The notes under the pieces were generated by a model. The model saw nothing but the letters and a program-made list of their open reading frames with translations. It searched no databases and was not told the origin of the DNA. A DNA stretch of 33,922 nucleotides from JAZSMS01 sp045536015 (GTDB taxonomy: Bacteria; Bacillota; Clostridia; Christensenellales; QALW01): NCBI GenBank assembly GCA_045536015.1, contig JAZSMS010000138.1:1-33922 (forward strand). Direction: 5' to 3'. Positions 19,884-27,830 of this stretch are shown here, one piece after another. A program made the position numbers and the translations under genes. The first letter of the stretch is position 1; every line of letters begins with the position of its first letter.

Positions 19884-22502
19884 TCATCCTCTTTTAAGTG
19901 ATGCCTTGCGCTCTAAAATAGCATCAAGCATCTGCGAATATTTCTCTATCTTTGCCTTTTCTTCATCAATCAGCTTTTGCGGAGCCTTTGCAACAAAGCC
20001 CTGATTGTTAAGCTTTCCTTGTGCTCTTGCAAGCTCAGCGCGCGCAGTAGCCTCTTCCTTTTCAAGTCGAGCAAGCTCTTTTTCTACGTCAACAAGCTCG
20101 CCAAGAGGAATGAACACTTCCGAAACCGAAGTAACAACCGATGCAAAATCGCTTGCATTTTCGGGCTTTTTGTCGATAAATGTTACCTCTTCGCCACCCG
20201 CTAAAGCCTTGATAAGCTCTGCCGACGAGGCAATATTAGCCGAAGTATAAATCATTATCGACGTCTTTTTGCTTTGCGGAACATTCATTTCGGCACGAAG
20301 ATTTCTTACGCTCTTAATTATCTCTACAACGTTATCAAAGCCCGATAAATCAAATTCAAGTGCCTTGTCCGCTTTAGGCCACGAAGAAATCATAATACTT
20401 TCATCCGTTTCGGGCAATGCGCAGTAAATTTCTTCGGTAATAAACGGCATAAGGGGATGCAAAAGCTTTAATGCACCAACAAGCACGTGTTTAAGCACGC
20501 TAAGCGCACAAATCTTTCTCTCTTCGTCTTCTGCATAAAGACGCGGCTTTGTAAGCTCAATATACCAGTCGCAGAACTCGCTCCAGATAAAGTCGTAAAG
20601 ATTTTGTGCGGCAATACCAAGCTCAAACTGTTCAAAGCTCTTTGTAACGTTTTCGATAAGCGCATTGTATTTTGCCAAAATCCACTTATCAGCTTCTTCT
20701 AAAGCACATTCGGAGATATTCTTTAACTGCTTATCCTGCGCGTGCATCATAACAAAGCGCGAAGCGTTCCAAATCTTATTTGCAAAGTTGCGGTATGCCT
20801 CAACCTTTTCCCAATAAAAACGCATATCGTTTCCGGGTGAGTTACCCGCCGCAAGCGAAAAGCGAAGAGCATCGGCGCCGTACTTTTCGATAACCTCTAA
20901 AGGATCAACGCCGTTGCCAAGGCTCTTGCTCATCTTTCTGCCCTGACTGTCGCGCACAAGGCCGTGAATAACAACCTTTTCAAACGGAACAGAGTCAAGT
21001 TGCTCGATAGATGAGAATATCATTCTTGCAACCCAGAAGAAAATTATATCATAACCCGTTACAAGCACGTTTGTCGGGAAGAAATATTCAAGCTCGGGAG
21101 TTTTATCGGGCCAGCCAAGAGTTGAAAACGGCCAAAGTGCCGAGGAAAACCACGTATCGAGCACGTCCTCGTCCTGCTTAAAATGCGTGCATCCGCATTC
21201 GCACTTTTCGGGTTGTGTAAGACTTACGACGGTCTTTCCACATTCTTGACAGTAATATGCAGGAATACGGTGTCCCCACCAAAGCTGACGCGAAATACAC
21301 CAATCGCGTATATTTTCCATCCAGTTAAAGTAAATTTTGCTAAAGCGATCGGGCACAAACTGAGTTTTACCCTCGCGCACTGCTTTAATTGCAGGCTCTG
21401 CCAGGGGCTTCATTTTAACAAACCACTGCTTTGAAATAATAGGCTCTACTGTGCTATGGCAACGGTAGCAGGTGCCTACGTTATTTGTGTAATCTTCGGT
21501 TTCGATTAAACAACCACATTCTTGAAGTGCCTCAACAATTTTGCCTCTTGCCTCCTCGCGAGATAAGCCTGCAAAAATTCCGCCGTTTTCGTTAATGCTA
21601 CCGTCGTCGTTCATAACACGAACGATAGGTAAATCGTGACGAGTACCCACCTCAAAGTCATTGGGGTCGTGGGCAGGAGTAATTTTAACCGCACCGCTAC
21701 CAAAGTCTTTTTCTACGTATTCGTCGGCAATAATCGGAATTTCTTTATTCATCAAGGGCAAAACAACCGTTTTGCCTATTAAGTCGGCATATCTTTCATC
21801 CTCGGGATGAACTGCAACTGCAGTATCGCCCATATACGTTTCGGGTCTGGTAGTTGCTACCGTTATGTATGCGCTTTTATCGGGAGTATAGTAGCGAAGA
21901 TGCCAAAGATGTGTCTTTTGCTCCTCATACTCGATCTCTGCATCCGAAAGTGCGGTGCAACAGTCGGGGCACCAGTTGATAATTCGGTTACCGTGATAGA
22001 TAAGGCCTTTTTGATAAAGCTTAACAAAAACCTCGCCAACAGCCTTTGAGCAACCCTCGTCCATAGTAAAGCGCTCGCGATCCCAATCGCACGAGGATCC
22101 CATTTTCTTTAATTGCGAAACAATTCTGCCGCCGTACTGCTTTTTCCAGTCCCAAGCGCGAATAAGGAATTTTTCTCTGCCTAAATCTTCTTTCTTTAAG
22201 CCTTCCTTTGCCATTGCCTCAACAATTTTAACCTCGGTTGCAATCGAAGCGTGATCGGTTCCGGGAAGCCAGAGTGCCTCAAAGCCCTGCATACGCTTAA
22301 AGCGGATAATAGCATCCTGCATAGTGTTATCAAGGGCATGTCCCATATGAAGCTGACCGGTAATATTCGGCGGGGGCATAACTATGGTAAAGGGTTTTTT
22401 ATCCTTATTGGGCTCTGCGTGAAAATAGCCCTTTTCCATCCAATGCTTATACAGTCTTTCTTCTACTAAAGAAGGATCGTATTGCTTTGCAATTTCTTTC
22501 AT
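19884..22502 (-). CDS. valS: Valyl-tRNA synthetase
   Basis: Class I aminoacyl-tRNA synthetase that charges tRNA-Val, 872 aa, normal length. Motifs: HMGH (52-55) within PPPNITGQLHMGHA, an editing domain with TTRPETYMGDTAVAVHP (217-233), a cysteine-rich knuckle (CQECGKT to KCECGC, about 418-438), and KMSKS (523-527). The C-terminus has the charged coiled-coil tRNA-binding arm (about 805-868). AAGGAG lies 9 nt before the ATG. Expression is set by a T-box leader directly upstream, which reads the charging level of tRNA-Val. No frame disruption is seen. Confidence 0.98.
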   Translation of the reverse strand: MKEIAKQYDPSLVEERLYKHWMEKGYFHAEPNKDKKPFTIVMPPPNITGQLHMGHALDNTMQDAIIRFKRMQGFEALWLPGTDHASIATEVKIVEAMAKEGLKKEDLGREKFLIRAWDWKKQYGGRIVSQLKKMGSSCDWDRERFTMDEGCSKAVGEVFVKLYQKGLIYHGNRIINWCPDCCTALSDAEIEYEEQKTHLWHLRYYTPDKSAYITVATTRPETYMGDTAVAVHPEDERYADLIGKTVVLPLMNKEIPIIADEYVEKDFGSGAVKITPAHDPNDFEVGTRHDLPIVRVMNDDGSINENGGIFAGLSREEARGKIVEALQECGCLIETEDYTNNVGTCYRCHSTVEPIISKQWFVKMKPLAEPAIKAVREGKTQFVPDRFSKIYFNWMENIRDWCISRQLWWGHRIPAYYCQECGKTVVSLTQPEKCECGCTHFKQDEDVLDTWFSSALWPFSTLGWPDKTPELEYFFPTNVLVTGYDIIFFWVARMIFSSIEQLDSVPFEKVVIHGLVRDSQGRKMSKSLGNGVDPLEVIEKYGADALRFSLAAGNSPGNDMRFYWEKVEAYRNFANKIWNASRFVMMHAQDKQLKNISECALEEADKWILAKYNALIENVTKSFEQFELGIAAQNLYDFIWSEFCDWYIELTKPRLYAEDEERKICALSVLKHVLVGALKLLHPLMPFITEEIYCALPETDESIMISSWPKADKALEFDLSGFDNVVEIIKSVRNLRAEMNVPQSKKTSIMIYTSANIASSAELIKALAGGEEVTFIDKKPENASDFASVVTSVSEVFIPLGELVDVEKELARLEKEEATARAELARAQGKLNNQGFVAKAPQKLIDEEKAKIEKYSQMLDAILERKASLKRG

Positions 22503-22522
22503 TTTTAAATCTCCTTATAAAT

Positions 22523-22759
22523 AAAAAACGCCCTTTTACAAAAAGTAAAAGGACGCAAAATTTTGCGCGGTACCACCTTTATTCCGCAATAAACTTGCGG
22601 CGCTTAAATCTTTTTAACGCAAAGAAACGTTTTGGCTAATTTAAATTTCTCACCAAAAATGCTCAAAAGCTACCTTCAAAGTGCCTTTACCGATGCTCTT
22701 TCAGCCTTGAAGCATCTCTCTTTGGGCAAGGCTAACTTTTACTCCTCTTTTTCATCGCA
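22523..22759 (-). promoter_or_regulatory. T-box riboswitch (tRNA-Val) upstream of valS
   Basis: The leader RNA contains the T-box sequence AAAGGTGGTACCGCG (22566-22580). Upstream of that is a stem III hairpin CCGCAA/TTGCGG, and the leader ends in a terminator hairpin (22529-22555) with a T-run at 22523-22528. In the stem I region an internal loop between CAAAG/CTTTG and AAAAG/CTTTT helices presents GUA (22671-22673), a valine codon, as the likely specifier. Uncharged tRNA-Val would pair with it and favour antitermination, raising valS and the coupled yqeG. The 5' boundary is estimated from the promoter. Confidence 0.92.
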
Positions 22760-22765
22760 AAAACA

Positions 22766-22794
22766 ATTATACTATATTATTATTTATTTAGCAA
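22766..22794 (-). promoter_or_regulatory. valS promoter
   Basis: TTGCTA (22789-22794) and TATAAT (22766-22771) are 17 bp apart. The -35 lies just past the pgsA stop codon, so valS has its own promoter ahead of the T-box leader of about 255 nt. Confidence 0.72.
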
Positions 22795-22797
22795 CCG

Positions 22798-23349
22798 TTA
22801 TTTGTCCTGTTGTTCCTTTAATTGCTTTAAACCGATAATTCCGTACTGAACCATCGCCGCAACAGATAATACAAGCGCTATGTAAATAAGAATATTAAGT
22901 TCTTTATTAAACTGACCAAGCCAGCCATTTTCGCCCGCAAAGAACATTAAGCAGATGCAAAACGACATAAAAAACGAGGCAAACTTTCCAAACTTATTTG
23001 AAATTACCATTGCCTTTTTCTTTTTGCTTACTATCGCGCCGCCAACAACTACAAAAAACTCTTTTGCACAAAGAATTATAAGCAACAGGTAATTTTCTAA
23101 AATTCCCGAAATGCTTAAGCACAAAACTCCGCTTATCTGCAACGCTTTATCAGCAAGAGGATCCATTATCTTGCCAAAATTGCTTATAGCGTTATACTTG
23201 CGTGCAATATAACCGTCGGCAACATCAAGCAGCGAGGCAAACAAAAATACTAAAAACGCGATCATCGGATCAAAAGCAAAAAATACCCATATAAACACAG
23301 GGCAAAATAAAAGTCTTAACGTTGATAAGATATTAGGTACGTGCTTCAT
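22798..23349 (-). CDS. pgsA: CDP-diacylglycerol-glycerol-3-phosphate 3-phosphatidyltransferase
   Basis: Integral membrane enzyme that makes phosphatidylglycerophosphate, the committed step to phosphatidylglycerol. The CDP-alcohol phosphatidyltransferase signature is complete: Asp42, Asp45-Gly46, Ala49-Arg50, Gly59, Asp63 and Asp67 in DVADGYIARKY...G...DPLAD. The 183 residues hold about five hydrophobic segments, as expected. GAGGA lies 7 nt before the ATG. It lies 9 bp after sigG, so the two are probably co-transcribed, linking some pgsA transcription to the forespore program. The YqeG-like phosphatase downstream might supply the next step of the pathway. Confidence 0.93.
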   Translation of the reverse strand: MKHVPNILSTLRLLFCPVFIWVFFAFDPMIAFLVFLFASLLDVADGYIARKYNAISNFGKIMDPLADKALQISGVLCLSISGILENYLLLIILCAKEFFVVVGGAIVSKKKKAMVISNKFGKFASFFMSFCICLMFFAGENGWLGQFNKELNILIYIALVLSVAAMVQYGIIGLKQLKEQQDK

Positions 23350-23358
23350 TTTTATTCC

Positions 23359-24135
23359 TCACATATATTTTCGCATTCTCTCAAGCGCTCCTTTTTCAAG
23401 ACGCGAAACCTGCGCTTGCGAAATGCCAATTTCTTCAGCAATTTCCATTTGAGTTTTACCTAAAAAGTATCGCATATTTATTATATTATATTCCCTTTTG
23501 TCCAATTTTGTCAACGCTTCTTGCAAAGCAATTTTTTCACTCCACTTTTCGTCGCTTGAAGAAGTATCGCTTATCTGATCCTTGATATAGAGCGTATCGT
23601 TTCCGTCGCGAAAGACGGGCTCGAAAATAGAAACGGGCTCTTGCGTAGCCTCAAGTGCCGAATCGACCAAATTAACCGAAACGCCAAGCTCTTTTGCAAG
23701 TTCTGCATTTGTTACGTTTGCGCCCTTTTGCGCAAGCATTTTCTCTTTAAGTGACATGGCCTTGTAGGCTAAATCGCGCATAGAACGGCTTACGCGCATT
23801 GAGTTATCGTCGCGCAAGAACCGCCTAATCTCCCCGATTATCATTGGCACTGCATAAGTTGAAAACTGCACGTTGTGCGACAGATCAAAGTTCTTTACCG
23901 CCTTAATCAGTCCAAGGCAGCCAACCTGAAATAAATCGTCCGCCGTAGCACCCCTGTGCAAAAAACGTTGCACTACCGAAAGCACAAGGCGAAGATTTGC
24001 ATAAATAAATTCTTCCTTTGCTTGCTCGTTGCCGTTTTTTATCTCTGTAATAAGACGCATTATTTCTTTTGAAGAGATTTTAGGTAATTTAGAAGTATCA
24101 ATGCCGCAGATAGTTACGCGTGAAAACGATTGCAA
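23359..24135 (-). CDS. sigG: Sporulation sigma factor G
   Basis: Late forespore-specific RNA polymerase sigma factor. The N-terminus ICGIDTSKLP is the hallmark of SigG. Region 2 contains NLRLVLSVVQRFLHRG, DDLFQVGCLGLIKAV and FDLSHNVQFSTYAVPMIIG; region 3 begins RRFLRDDNSMRVSRSMRD; region 4 ends in the helix-turn-helix KTQMEIAEEIGISQAQVSR. At 258 aa it is full length. The start is TTG at 24135 with GGAGGTG 7 nt upstream. A sigma-G/F-like promoter precedes it, suggesting autoregulation. SigG marks the organism as an endospore former. In Bacillus and many Clostridia sigG follows spoIIGA-sigE; here it stands first, with pgsA behind it. Confidence 0.96.
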   Translation of the reverse strand: MQSFSRVTICGIDTSKLPKISSKEIMRLITEIKNGNEQAKEEFIYANLRLVLSVVQRFLHRGATADDLFQVGCLGLIKAVKNFDLSHNVQFSTYAVPMIIGEIRRFLRDDNSMRVSRSMRDLAYKAMSLKEKMLAQKGANVTNAELAKELGVSVNLVDSALEATQEPVSIFEPVFRDGNDTLYIKDQISDTSSSDEKWSEKIALQEALTKLDKREYNIINMRYFLGKTQMEIAEEIGISQAQVSRLEKGALERMRKYM

Positions 24136-24169
24136 AAAAGCACCTCCGAAAAATATGTAGCGGCACTTT

Positions 24170-24199
24170 TATTATCGTTTTGTTTTAGCAATTTTATAC
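24170..24199 (-). promoter_or_regulatory. Sigma-G/F-type promoter of sigG
   Basis: The minus strand has GTATA (24195-24199), 18 bp, then GATAATA (24170-24176). This is close to the sigma-G consensus of GNATR, 18 bp, CAWAMTA. No convincing vegetative TTGACA/TATAAT pair precedes the gene. Confidence 0.55.
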
Positions 24200-24407
24200 A
24201 TTTTTATAAATCGTTTAATTTTGTTTATCTATATTAAACTTTTGGGCAAAAATAACTAAACTTTTTAAATTTTTTTACACCCGTTTTTTGCTTGATTTTT
24301 TTGCTTAAAAGTCTAATTTGTTCGGTATTTCAAGGGGTTTTGGTTTTTTTGTTTTTTATGCCCTTAATTTTTTTTAAATTTTTGGTATTTTTGAGCAAAA
24401 AAATATA
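24200..24407. other. T-rich spacer between divergent operons
   Basis: The space between the sigG and XRE-regulator start codons is about 360 bp. The part between the two promoters has many T-runs on the plus strand, with islands such as CAAGGGGTTTTGG. I find no coding frame with a ribosome site and no convincing hairpin or RNA gene in it. It marks the single switch of the main gene direction in the window. Confidence 0.6.
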
Positions 24408-24435
24408 TTGACAAATACAAAAGCATTGCTATAAT
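24408..24435 (+). promoter_or_regulatory. Promoter of the regulator-potABCD operon
   Basis: TTGACA (24408-24413), a 16-bp spacer, then TATAAT (24430-24435) preceded by TGC, an extended -10. This is a strong vegetative promoter about 60 bp before the regulator ATG. Confidence 0.85.
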
Positions 24436-24462
24436 TTATCTTACTTTGTCGGTTTAGCAAAA

Positions 24463-24479
24463 TTAAACTTTAAGTTTAA
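24463..24479 (+). promoter_or_regulatory. Palindromic operator candidate in the pot leader
   Basis: TTAAACTTTAAGTTTAA is a perfect inverted repeat of two 8-bp arms around one central base. It lies downstream of the start site and just before the Shine-Dalgarno AAGAAGGA. A binding site for the regulator encoded next is likely (autoregulation). Confidence 0.55.
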
Positions 24480-24496
24480 AAAGAAGGATGATTTTT

Positions 24497-25030
24497 ATGC
24501 AGATAGGCGAAAAAATAAAAATGCTGCGAGTCCAGCACGGCTTGACTCAGCAAGAGCTTGCCAACCGTTGTGAGCTTTCTAAAGGCTTTATTTCTCTTTT
24601 AGAAAGTGAACGTACTTCGCCAAGCATTGCAACGCTCGTTGATATTTTAGAGTGCTTAGGCACAAATCTTAAAGACTTTTTTGCAGAAGAAGAAAATGAA
24701 AAGATAACCTTTTCGCAAGAAGACTACTTTGTTTTGCAAAATGAGGATATTTCAACTACGTGGCTTGTACCAAGCGCACAAAAAAACGCTATGGAGCCGA
24801 TAATAGTCAACCTTTCGCCAAACACAAAAACCGAAGAAGATGACCCGCACGAAGGCGAAGAATTCGGTTACGTGCTTTCGGGCAAAATTTTAATTTGTAT
24901 AGGCTCAACAAAAAAGAAGTGCAAAAAGGGCGATAGCTTTTACTTTAAGCCCGCAGAGCCGCATTATATAGAAAACGCAGGAAAAACAGAGGCAAGTGTG
25001 CTTTGGGTAAGCACTCCGCCTTCATTTTAA
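24497..25030 (+). CDS. XRE-family regulator with cupin domain (PuuR-like), 177 aa
   Basis: A cytoplasmic transcription factor with an N-terminal helix-turn-helix (about 1-60; LTQQELANRCELSKGFISLLE) and a C-terminal cupin sensor (about 95-175; DPHEGEEFGYVLSGK, then KKGDSFYFKPAEPHYIENAG). This architecture is that of PuuR and its relatives, which respond to polyamines or small metabolites. Its place as first gene of the pot operon, 12 bp before potA, strongly suggests control of polyamine uptake. I chose the ATG at 24497 because AAGGA lies 8 nt upstream; an ATG at 24488 sits within that ribosome site. Which ligand the cupin binds is not visible. Confidence 0.92.
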   Translation: MQIGEKIKMLRVQHGLTQQELANRCELSKGFISLLESERTSPSIATLVDILECLGTNLKDFFAEEENEKITFSQEDYFVLQNEDISTTWLVPSAQKNAMEPIIVNLSPNTKTEEDDPHEGEEFGYVLSGKILICIGSTKKKCKKGDSFYFKPAEPHYIENAGKTEASVLWVSTPPSF

Positions 25031-25042
25031 AGGAGATAGAAA

Positions 25043-26167
25043 ATGGAAAATAAAGTTTTAATCGACTTAAAAAATATTTCAAAAAGCTACGACGGCGAAA
25101 AGGTTTTAGATAATGTAAGCCTTTTTATCCGTGAAAATCAGTTTGTTACGCTTTTAGGTCCCTCGGGATGTGGAAAGACCACCACTCTGCGCATTATTGC
25201 AGGCTTTGAAACCGCAGACGAGGGTCAGGTCTTTTTTGAAGATAAGCTTTTAAACGAGATCCCGCCCTATAAACGCAACATAAACACCGTTTTCCAAAAG
25301 TACGCGCTTTTCCCGCATCTTAACGTCTATGAAAATATTGCCTTTGGCCTTCGCCTTAAAAAAGTTGACGATGCTACAATCCGCACTCGTGTTAAAGAAA
25401 TGCTTGCCCTTGTAAACTTAAAGGGCTTTGAAAAGAGAAACATTGCAACGCTCTCGGGCGGTCAACAGCAACGTGTTGCCATTGCGCGCGCACTTGTCAA
25501 CGATCCTGCAGTCTTACTTTTGGACGAGCCACTCGGCGCGCTTGATTTAAAGTTGCGCAAGGATATGCAAAACGAGCTTAAAAATATCCAGTTAAAAACG
25601 GGTATTACCTTTATATATGTAACGCACGACCAGGAAGAAGCACTTTCGATGTCGGATATCGTCGTTGTTATGGCAAACGGTAAAATTCAGCAAATCGGCA
25701 CTCCTACCGATATTTACAACGAGCCCGAAAACGCCTTTGTTGCCGACTTTATCGGCGAATCTAACATTCTTGACGGCGTTATGCTTGAGGACTATAAAAC
25801 ACGTTTTTCGGGTCAGGAATTTGTTTGTCTTGACAAAGGCTTTAACAAAAACGAGCCTGTTGACATAGTTGTCCGTCCCGAAGACGTTGACGTTGTGCCG
25901 CTTGAGCGAGCAATGCTCTCGGGCGTTGTTACCTCGGTAACCTTTAAAGGCGTACACTGGGAGATAATTGTTGATATCGGCGGATTTAAATGGATGATTC
26001 AAACTACCGATTTTGTTGGAAAAGATGAAAAAATTGGTCTTTATATCGAGCCCGATGCAATTCACGTTATGAAAAAATCCGAATTTTCCAATGCATTTGG
26101 TGACTATTCTTCGTTTAGTGACGAGCTTGATAAGCTTTCTGACGTTACGGAGGGCGCAGAGGAATGA
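25043..26167 (+). CDS. potA: Spermidine/putrescine ABC importer ATPase
   Basis: ATP-hydrolysing subunit of the polyamine importer PotABCD. Motifs: Walker A GPSGCGKTT (39-47), Q-loop in FQKYALFPHL, signature LSGGQQQRV, Walker B VLLLDEPLGALD and switch His in YVTHDQEEALSMSD. A C-terminal TOBE domain (VVRPEDVDVVP onward) is typical of PotA. Length (374 aa) is normal. AAAGGAG lies 9 nt upstream. Its stop overlaps potB by 4 bp (ATGA). Operon context with two permeases and a PotD-like binding protein settles the family; spermidine or putrescine as cargo is by homology. Confidence 0.96.
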   Translation: MENKVLIDLKNISKSYDGEKVLDNVSLFIRENQFVTLLGPSGCGKTTTLRIIAGFETADEGQVFFEDKLLNEIPPYKRNINTVFQKYALFPHLNVYENIAFGLRLKKVDDATIRTRVKEMLALVNLKGFEKRNIATLSGGQQQRVAIARALVNDPAVLLLDEPLGALDLKLRKDMQNELKNIQLKTGITFIYVTHDQEEALSMSDIVVVMANGKIQQIGTPTDIYNEPENAFVADFIGESNILDGVMLEDYKTRFSGQEFVCLDKGFNKNEPVDIVVRPEDVDVVPLERAMLSGVVTSVTFKGVHWEIIVDIGGFKWMIQTTDFVGKDEKIGLYIEPDAIHVMKKSEFSNAFGDYSSFSDELDKLSDVTEGAEE

Positions 26168-26994
26168 AAAAAAATCTTCTTTCGCGCTTTGCCGCCCATC
26201 CATATTACGTCTGGGCAATACTTTTTATAATAGTTCCTATTGCCTACGTTGTTTATTATGCTTTTACCGATGCTTCGGGCGCTTTTTGCGGTTTTGAAAA
26301 CTTTAAGGTTATAGGCGAATATTCGAGCACGTTTTTACTTTCTATCGAGCTTGCATTTTTATCAACGCTTATCTGCCTTGCAATAGGCTATCCTCTTGCA
26401 TACTGTATTTCGCGCACAAAGCCGATTACGCAAAAAATTCTTATTATGTTTATAATGATGCCTATGTGGATAAACTTTATTATCCGCACAGATTCTATTG
26501 CCATAATAATTGAAAAAAACGGCCTTTTAAATCAGTTTTTATCCATATTTAATTGGCACGTTGATCTTATGGATACGCGCGGTGCAGTTATAATCGGTAT
26601 GGTTTACGACTTTTTACCGTATATGGTTCTTCCTATCTATTCGGTTTTAACCAAGCTTGACGTGCGTTTGGTAGAAGCCGCACATGACCTTGGCTGCAAC
26701 ACCTATCAAGCACTTACCAAGGTTGTTCTTCCGCTTAGCTTATCGGGAATAATTTCGGGAATAACTATGGTTTTTGTTCCGTGTGTAAGTACATTTTACA
26801 TTTCCCAACGCTTAGGCGGTGCAAACACGCATCTTATAGGTGACACTATCTACGACAGTATGCTTTCAATTTCTGCCGACTATAACAAGGGTGCAACGCT
26901 TTCTATCGTTTTAATGCTCTTAATTGTGGTAAGCACACTTATTATGAACCGTTTTTCTTCTGACGAAGACGCTTCGGGAGGTGTTTTGGTATGA
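26164..26994 (+). CDS. potB: Spermidine/putrescine ABC importer permease PotB
   Basis: Membrane permease of the polyamine importer, 276 aa, with about six transmembrane segments. The EAA loop that docks on PotA reads EAAHDLGCNTYQALTKVVLP. The gene overlaps potA and potC by 4 bp each, so translation is coupled through the whole importer. The N-terminal helix starts near residue 16 (VWAILFIIVPIAYVVYYAF). Nothing is missing relative to the family. PotB is told from PotC by order and by the longer N-terminal region. Confidence 0.95.
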   Translation: MKKNLLSRFAAHPYYVWAILFIIVPIAYVVYYAFTDASGAFCGFENFKVIGEYSSTFLLSIELAFLSTLICLAIGYPLAYCISRTKPITQKILIMFIMMPMWINFIIRTDSIAIIIEKNGLLNQFLSIFNWHVDLMDTRGAVIIGMVYDFLPYMVLPIYSVLTKLDVRLVEAAHDLGCNTYQALTKVVLPLSLSGIISGITMVFVPCVSTFYISQRLGGANTHLIGDTIYDSMLSISADYNKGATLSIVLMLLIVVSTLIMNRFSSDEDASGGVLV

Positions 26995-27830
26995 AAAAAG
27001 GCAATATTTTTATAACGCTTGCTTTTATTCTTTTGTACGCGCCTATTGTTATTCTTATCGTATTCTCCTTTAACTCGCTTGAAAGCACAGGTGTGTTCGG
27101 CGGCTTTTCTACAAGATGGTACGAGGCAATCCTGAATAACGCCGATGCCGCTAATGCACTTAAAAACTCACTTATTATAGGCATTTCTTCGGCACTTGTT
27201 TCAACTGTACTCGGAACAAGCGCGGCTATAGGAATAAGCAAAATCAAGCGCAAAAGTATAAAGGCTTCAGTTATGACCGTTACCAATATTCCTATGGTAA
27301 ATCCCGAAATTGTTACGGCGGTTTCGATGGCATTTTTATTTATGGCAACGCTTTCGCTTATCCCTGCAGGCGACGACACTATTGATATGATTTCGCTTTT
27401 AATAGCTCACGTTACGTTTAATATTCCATACGTTATTTTATCGGTTATGCCAAAGATCAGGCAGATGGACCCCTCAATTTCAGAGGCGGCGCTTGATCTT
27501 GGCTGCACACCGCTTAAAGCATTTTTCAAAGTAGAGCTGCCGCAGCTTTTGCCCGGAATTTTAACCGGCTTACTTATGGCGTTTACCCTTTCGTTTGACG
27601 ACTTTGTTATAAGCTACTTTGTCCGCCCAAAATCGAGCGTACAAACGTTGCCGCTTTTAATTTATTCAATGACGGGTAAAGGCACCGTAACGCCCGATAT
27701 GTACGCACTTTCTACCTTTATGATAATAGCCATATTTGTGCTTATGCTACTTTCTAACCTTGCAGGCGCAAAGGACGAAATAAAGCTTGCACGTCAAAAA
27801 AAGCAATTAAGGAGGCTTAAAAACAAATGA
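26991..27830 (+). CDS. potC: Spermidine/putrescine ABC importer permease PotC
   Basis: Second permease subunit, 279 aa, about six transmembrane segments. The typical PotC start FITLAFILLYAPIVILIVFS and FNSLESTGVFGGFSTRWY are visible, as is the EAA loop EAALDLGCTPLKAFFKVELP. The extreme C-terminus is basic (LARQKKQLRRLKNK). It overlaps potB and potD by 4 bp. The complete and undamaged frame argues for a working importer. Confidence 0.95.
   Translation: MKKGNIFITLAFILLYAPIVILIVFSFNSLESTGVFGGFSTRWYEAILNNADAANALKNSLIIGISSALVSTVLGTSAAIGISKIKRKSIKASVMTVTNIPMVNPEIVTAVSMAFLFMATLSLIPAGDDTIDMISLLIAHVTFNIPYVILSVMPKIRQMDPSISEAALDLGCTPLKAFFKVELPQLLPGILTGLLMAFTLSFDDFVISYFVRPKSSVQTLPLLIYSMTGKGTVTPDMYALSTFMIIAIFVLMLLSNLAGAKDEIKLARQKKQLRRLKNK

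Noticed and set aside
25592..26218. 208-codon minus-strand ORF opposite potA
   Set aside because: It lies opposite the Walker B and TOBE region of potA, with no ribosome site and no recognisable domain.
26942..27379. 145-codon minus-strand ORF opposite potB/potC
   Set aside because: It is hydrophobic only because it mirrors membrane-protein codons; potB and potC are certain on the other strand.
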